From Fidelibacterota bacterium (GTDB taxonomy: Bacteria; Marinisomatota; Marinisomatia; SCGC-AAA003-L08; GCA-002719095), in the NCBI GenBank assembly GCA_002705575.1, contig PAHI01000030.1, positions 1 to 28,748 of the forward strand: DNA of 28,748 bases, read 5' to 3'. How positions within the stretch are numbered: position 1 is the stretch's first letter; the number at the start of each line of letters is the position of its first letter. Shown one piece after another: positions 25,328 through 28,748 of this stretch. The translations under genes were made by a program, and so were the position numbers. A model generated the notes under the pieces. The model saw only the letters and a program-made list of their open reading frames with translations. It ran no database searches and was not told the DNA's origin.

Positions 25328-26437
25328 TTAAGAAATAATATCTTTCAGTGCATTTATTAAAATATTAACATTATTTTTATTTGCAGAGTAGCCCATTAAA
25401 CCAATCCTCCATATTTTTCCACTTAAAGGTCCAAGCCCTGCACCAATCTCTATATTATAATTATTAATTAATTTACTACGAATCTGAAAGTCATCAAGTC
25501 CTTTTGGAATAATAACTGAATTAAGCGATGGTAGCCTGAACTCCTTACTTACAAGCATTTCAACACCTATTTCGTTTAATTCTTGAACTAATAAATTATG
25601 AGCTTCAGCATGCCTTGATATAATATTATCTAATCCTTCATTATGAATATCTAATAAACCTTGATATATTGCATACATAGAATTGATAGGAGCCGTATGA
25701 TGGTAGGTTCGTTGTTCACCTTCTAAATATTGAATAATTTGCTGCATATCTAAATAAAAATTAGGAACTTTTGTTTTTCGGTTTAATATCTTATTCATAG
25801 CTTTTTCTGAAAATGAAACTGGAGAAGCTCCTGGAGGGCATGAAAGTCCCTTTTGGGAACAACTATAAATTGCATCAATACCCCATAAATCAACATTTAG
25901 TTCTATTGTCCCTAAACTAGTAACAGCATCAACAATGAATATCGTATCTTTATTTAAAAATGAAGATATCTCTTCAACGGGATTTCTTACTCCAGTAGAA
26001 GTTTCAGCATGAACCATCGCAAGAAATTTATAACTATTTTTTTCTAGCTTTTTCTTTAATATATCTATATCTAAAGGTTTTCCCCATTCAAAAGATAATA
26101 CATCAACATCAGCACCCAACCTACTACACATATCAATCATTCTTTTACCAAAGTAACCATTTTCAGGAATAAGAATTTTATCATTTTTTTCAATCATATT
26201 TACAAAACAAGACTCCATTGCAGCAGTACCTGTCCCAGAAACAGGAAGGGTTAACTTATTATTAGTTTTAAAAAGATCACGAATCATCTGCTTAACATCA
26301 TCCATTATATCTAGAAAGCGTCTATCTAAATGACCTACCGTATAAGTTGATAAAGCCCTATAGACATTCGGAGATACCGTTGAAGGACCTGGCCCCATAA
26401 GTAATGTTTTATTAATATTTTTTAATTTATTAATCAT
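25328..26437 (-). CDS. Alanine/serine-glyoxylate aminotransferase family (class V)
   Basis: 369 residues of the PLP-dependent class V family. The N-terminal 'LLMGPGPSTVSPNVYRALS' (12-30), 'GHLDRRFLDIMDDV', 'LPVSGTGTAAMES' (64-76), 'AMVHAETSTGVRNP' (140-153), 'FIVDAVTSLGT' (D170) and the PLP lysine K196 in 'SCSQKGLSCPPG' are typical, as is the C-terminal 'GPLSGKIWRIGLMGYSANKN'. Members move amino groups from alanine or serine to glyoxylate, giving glycine; related enzymes use 2-aminoethylphosphonate or purine degradation intermediates. Placement just upstream of malate synthase and isocitrate lyase on the same strand favours a glyoxylate role. The ATG has no clear Shine-Dalgarno sequence. It is divergent from the small Mpo1-like gene, with 49 bases between them. 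Confidence 0.9.
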   Translation of the reverse strand: MINKLKNINKTLLMGPGPSTVSPNVYRALSTYTVGHLDRRFLDIMDDVKQMIRDLFKTNNKLTLPVSGTGTAAMESCFVNMIEKNDKILIPENGYFGKRMIDMCSRLGADVDVLSFEWGKPLDIDILKKKLEKNSYKFLAMVHAETSTGVRNPVEEISSFLNKDTIFIVDAVTSLGTIELNVDLWGIDAIYSCSQKGLSCPPGASPVSFSEKAMNKILNRKTKVPNFYLDMQQIIQYLEGEQRTYHHTAPINSMYAIYQGLLDIHNEGLDNIISRHAEAHNLLVQELNEIGVEMLVSKEFRLPSLNSVIIPKGLDDFQIRSKLINNYNIEIGAGLGPLSGKIWRIGLMGYSANKNNVNILINALKDIIS

Positions 26438-26486
26438 TTAAACTGAAAAAATTTAATTAATTTATTAGAAAAAAATATAACCAAAA

Positions 26487-26807
26487 ATGGCAAAAGAATA
26501 CAAATCATTTAAAGAATTTTACAAATTCTATTTATCTGAACACATAAATCCAGTATGCAGAATTCTTCACTTTATAGGAACTCTAAGCGTTATTTTGATT
26601 TTTATAGGTTCTTTTTTTAATTTTAAATTATTGCTTTTGGCTCCATTTTCTGGTTATGGATTAGCATGGATAGGGCACTTTTTTTTTGAAAAAAATAAAC
26701 CAGCTACATTTAAATATCCATTATATAGCTTTATAGCAGATTGGATAATGTTTAAAGATATTCTTATTAGAAAAGAATCTATTTTAAAATCCCATAAAAG
26801 AAAATAA
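26487..26807 (+). CDS. Small DUF962/Mpo1-like membrane protein
   Basis: 106 residues with two hydrophobic segments (about 31-55 and 56-66). The motifs 'FKEFYKFYLSEHINPVCRIL' (8-27), HF-x-GT (28-32) and 'GYGLAWIGHFFFEKNKPATF' (56-75), then P-L-Y-S-F-x-x-D-W-x-M at 78-88, are those of the DUF962 family. H19, H28 and H64 are the conserved histidines. The yeast member Mpo1 is an Fe(II)-dependent dioxygenase in the alpha-oxidation of 2-hydroxy fatty acids; bacterial versions of this length are uncharacterised as far as I know. It is the only plus-strand gene in the last 11 kb and converges with the right-end giant protein, 14 bases away. Confidence 0.88.
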   Translation: MAKEYKSFKEFYKFYLSEHINPVCRILHFIGTLSVILIFIGSFFNFKLLLLAPFSGYGLAWIGHFFFEKNKPATFKYPLYSFIADWIMFKDILIRKESILKSHKRK

Positions 26808-26821
26808 TTATCTAAATATAT

Positions 26822-28748
26822 TTATTTAATTAACATTATCTTCTGAGTACGAATATCAGATCCAGCCATCAATTTGACAAAATATACACCACTAGAAAAA
26901 TTACCTGCATCCCATTCAATATTATATCTATCTGCAGATTGCATACCTGAAACTAAATTAGCAACAACACGTCCTGAAACATCATAAACACTTAAATCTA
27001 CAACCATATCATAAGGTATAGAAAAAGAAAGTGTAGTCGATGGATTAAACGGATTTGGATAAGCTGATTCTAACATTATAGACTCAGGAAGTTCTGGGGT
27101 CGAAGATAATTGAACAACGTAAACACTATTATTATTCCAACCATCAATATGATTATCTACTCTTAAATCAGTCAACTTTCCGGAAGCTATATTTAAAAGC
27201 TTAAATGCAGGAAAGCCCCCTAAATCCATATAATCTTGGGTATTCAAAGAACCTTCATTTCCCATTGCCGGAACATCCGTATAAGGGCCACTCCAAAGTC
27301 TTGCACCTACAAGAGTTTCATTATTATAAGCAAGAACCCAGCTATCTCCATCTATAAAATCTTCACTTACAGATAGAGATTCAATAAAATAAAAAGCCTG
27401 CTTAGTTGATTGAACATAACTATAATCAGAAGGAGCATTTAATAACTCTTCATGAGCCCTTTCATTAGTAGCATGAATTTGACTTTCCGGACTCTGATAA
27501 CTAAACTCAATATTATCAGCATTTGATGAACGTGCAAACCAGTAACCATTCCCAGCATTGAACTTTTGTAAAGAACCTAACCAAGAATTATTAAGATTTA
27601 TTGCTGCAACACCTTCACCTACAATTGCATAAACCTCATTATTTAAATTATCAGGAAGAGCGTCTAATATGTATTGAGATTCTGCAAAAGGATATGATAT
27701 TAAGTTATTAGAGCTATGTAAATTGTATACAACATCACTAGAATAATTACCACAAACATCTAGATTTTGAGCTTCATTAGACTGAACCCAATAACCGCTT
27801 TTATCATCAATTGCACTTAAACTTCCATGCCAAAAACCACCTATCGGTATAGCTGCAACACCTTCACCAAGAACACTATAGATACTTGAGCTACTAAATA
27901 CAGATGATACTTCTAAATCATGAGGCATAACATAAAAACTTACCAAATTATTACCCAAATTAAGGGAACGTGACATACCAACAGATGAACCAAAACAAAC
28001 ACCCGCACAATCCTTGTCTAAATCAAATCCATCACATACACCACAATCATCTATTACAGCTAATCCGTCACACAAACCATGACAATCATGAAAATTAGAA
28101 GTACACGCATCATCTCCATCTTGATTATTCAAAACCCAGCCATCTGGAGAAAGGATATCACAAAATTCAACAGCATCGCCTGCTCCTAATCCATCTTCAT
28201 CACCATCGTAATAAAAATCTAAATACTCCGCTGCTCCACCCCATTCGCCAGAGCAATCTTGAGTACAATCATTACTTGAATCGGCATCACAAACATTACA
28301 GTTATCTAAAACACCTAATCCAAAGCAAACGCCCGCACAATCTTTAGCTGCATTTCCACCATCACAAACATCACATTCATCTAATATAGATGTTCCCCCA
28401 CATAAGCCTGCACAATCTGTGTCATCTGTTATACAGTCAGGCTCAGGATCATCATTATTTAGAACCCAGCCATCTGGCAATAAAGCATCACAAAATTCTG
28501 TAGAATTTCCTGCACCTTTACCATCACCATCACTATCAAACCAATATGCATCAATTATTGCCTCACCACCCCATTCGCCAGAGCAGTCTTGAGTACAATC
28601 ATTAGTCAAATCAGCGTCACAAACATCACAGTTATCTAAAACCTTATCACCACCACATGTATCTGAGCAGTCTAACACATTACCGGCACAATCACATTCA
28701 CCTTCAGGAATACCTGAACCATTACATACACCACATTCATCCTCTACT
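26822..28748 (-). CDS. Giant secreted protein with DCxGxC repeats, MopE-like metal sites and T9SS sorting tail; N-terminus beyond the window
   Basis: The frame is open from the stop at 26822 to the right edge (641 residues visible). A GTG at 28678 could be read as a start, but cysteine repeats of the same kind ('ECGVCNGSG', 'ECDCAGN') continue upstream, so the 5' end is missing. Numbering from that GTG: two 110-residue tandem repeats (13-232) of 'DCTQDCSGEWGG', a MopE-type metal motif ('DSDGDGKGAG...EFCD...PDGWVLNN') and DCAG-x-C-x-G units; two copies of a 70-residue module with 'GEGVAAI' and GYW (about 241-309 and 323-391); a module shared with the left-end protein ('QSTKQAFYF...VPAMGNEG', 421-508); and a Por/T9SS type A sorting domain at 538-618 ('YPNPFNPSTTLSFSIP'). 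It is exported through a type IX system, if the genome has one, and anchored or released at the surface. Confidence 0.88.
   Translation of the reverse strand, partial: VEDECGVCNGSGIPEGECDCAGNVLDCSDTCGGDKVLDNCDVCDADLTNDCTQDCSGEWGGEAIIDAYWFDSDGDGKGAGNSTEFCDALLPDGWVLNNDDPEPDCITDDTDCAGLCGGTSILDECDVCDGGNAAKDCAGVCFGLGVLDNCNVCDADSSNDCTQDCSGEWGGAAEYLDFYYDGDEDGLGAGDAVEFCDILSPDGWVLNNQDGDDACTSNFHDCHGLCDGLAVIDDCGVCDGFDLDKDCAGVCFGSSVGMSRSLNLGNNLVSFYVMPHDLEVSSVFSSSSIYSVLGEGVAAIPIGGFWHGSLSAIDDKSGYWVQSNEAQNLDVCGNYSSDVVYNLHSSNNLISYPFAESQYILDALPDNLNNEVYAIVGEGVAAINLNNSWLGSLQKFNAGNGYWFARSSNADNIEFSYQSPESQIHATNERAHEELLNAPSDYSYVQSTKQAFYFIESLSVSEDFIDGDSWVLAYNNETLVGARLWSGPYTDVPAMGNEGSLNTQDYMDLGGFPAFKLLNIASGKLTDLRVDNHIDGWNNNSVYVVQLSSTPELPESIMLESAYPNPFNPSTTLSFSIPYDMVVDLSVYDVSGRVVANLVSGMQSADRYNIEWDAGNFSSGVYFVKLMAGSDIRTQKIMLIK
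27983..28642. repeat. Two tandem 330-bp coding repeats
   Basis: Units at 28313-28642 and 27983-28312 each encode 110 residues with the same order of DCTQDC, metal-site and DCAG motifs. Parts are nearly identical at DNA level, for example the block around 28569-28603 and its partner 330 bases to the left. They arose by in-frame tandem duplication. Confidence 0.85.

Noticed and set aside
28240..28603. CRISPR-like or mobile direct repeats near the right edge
   Set aside because: The repeats are 330 bases long, in frame and encode cysteine-rich protein units; there are no short spacers or cas genes.
28676..28678. GTG as the true start of the right-end protein
   Set aside because: The same frame continues upstream to the window edge with further cysteine repeats, and there is no signal peptide at the GTG.

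Overview
The window is a visibly AT-rich bacterial chromosome segment with tightly packed genes, mostly on the minus strand. The organism is most likely an uncultured marine bacterium of the Fibrobacteres-Chlorobi-Bacteroidetes group, and my best guess is Candidatus Marinimicrobia (SAR406). This is inferred from very large secreted proteins with DCxGxC-type cysteine repeats, C-terminal dockerins, a Por/type IX (T9SS) sorting tail with YPNPFNPSTT, and several modules I associate with that clade. No rRNA or single-copy marker in the window proves it.

Layout: positions 1-2961 hold the N-terminal 987 residues of a giant secreted protein that runs off the left edge. It is followed by a MORN-like exported protein (minus), a DUF6580 membrane protein (plus), a 59-residue cysteine-rich lipoprotein that is easy to overlook, a cold-shock protein and tRNA-Asn. 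A minus-strand metabolic run follows: mechanosensitive channel, secreted alpha/beta hydrolase, ilvE, and a PqqB-like metallo-hydrolase translationally coupled to ilvE. Dihydroorotase (plus) faces GTP cyclohydrolase I (minus), which lies directly downstream of an 819-residue cohesin/dockerin protein. A plus-strand pair (sulfotransferase and a predicted outer-membrane protein) diverges from that gene. Next, on the minus strand, come aldo/keto reductase, SDR, plsY, cysS, an L-2-hydroxyglutarate oxidase-like flavoprotein, and a 577-residue secreted multidomain protein. The last section holds a glyoxylate-metabolism group (aminotransferase, malate synthase, isocitrate lyase), a small Mpo1-like membrane protein, and a second giant secreted protein that runs off the right edge and ends in a T9SS sorting domain.

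The housekeeping genes are ordinary. The unusual content is the four secreted proteins, which share modules with one another: dockerins in two, one cohesin, a shared 'KQAFY...MGN(D/E)G' module, a shared half-Kunitz-like cysteine module, a 26-residue EF-hand-like cassette inserted twice, and MopE-like metal sites. The 577-residue protein carries what look like two animal-type protease-inhibitor domains, a thyroglobulin type-1 domain and a complete Kunitz/BPTI domain, on one bacterial dockerin-bearing polypeptide. This is the most notable signal in the window. Together the secreted proteins suggest a calcium-dependent surface assembly, possibly with antiprotease function; that is a hypothesis, not something the sequence proves.

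No stretch over 300 bases lacks a gene. I saw no insertion sequence, CRISPR array, prophage, rRNA or convincing riboswitch.
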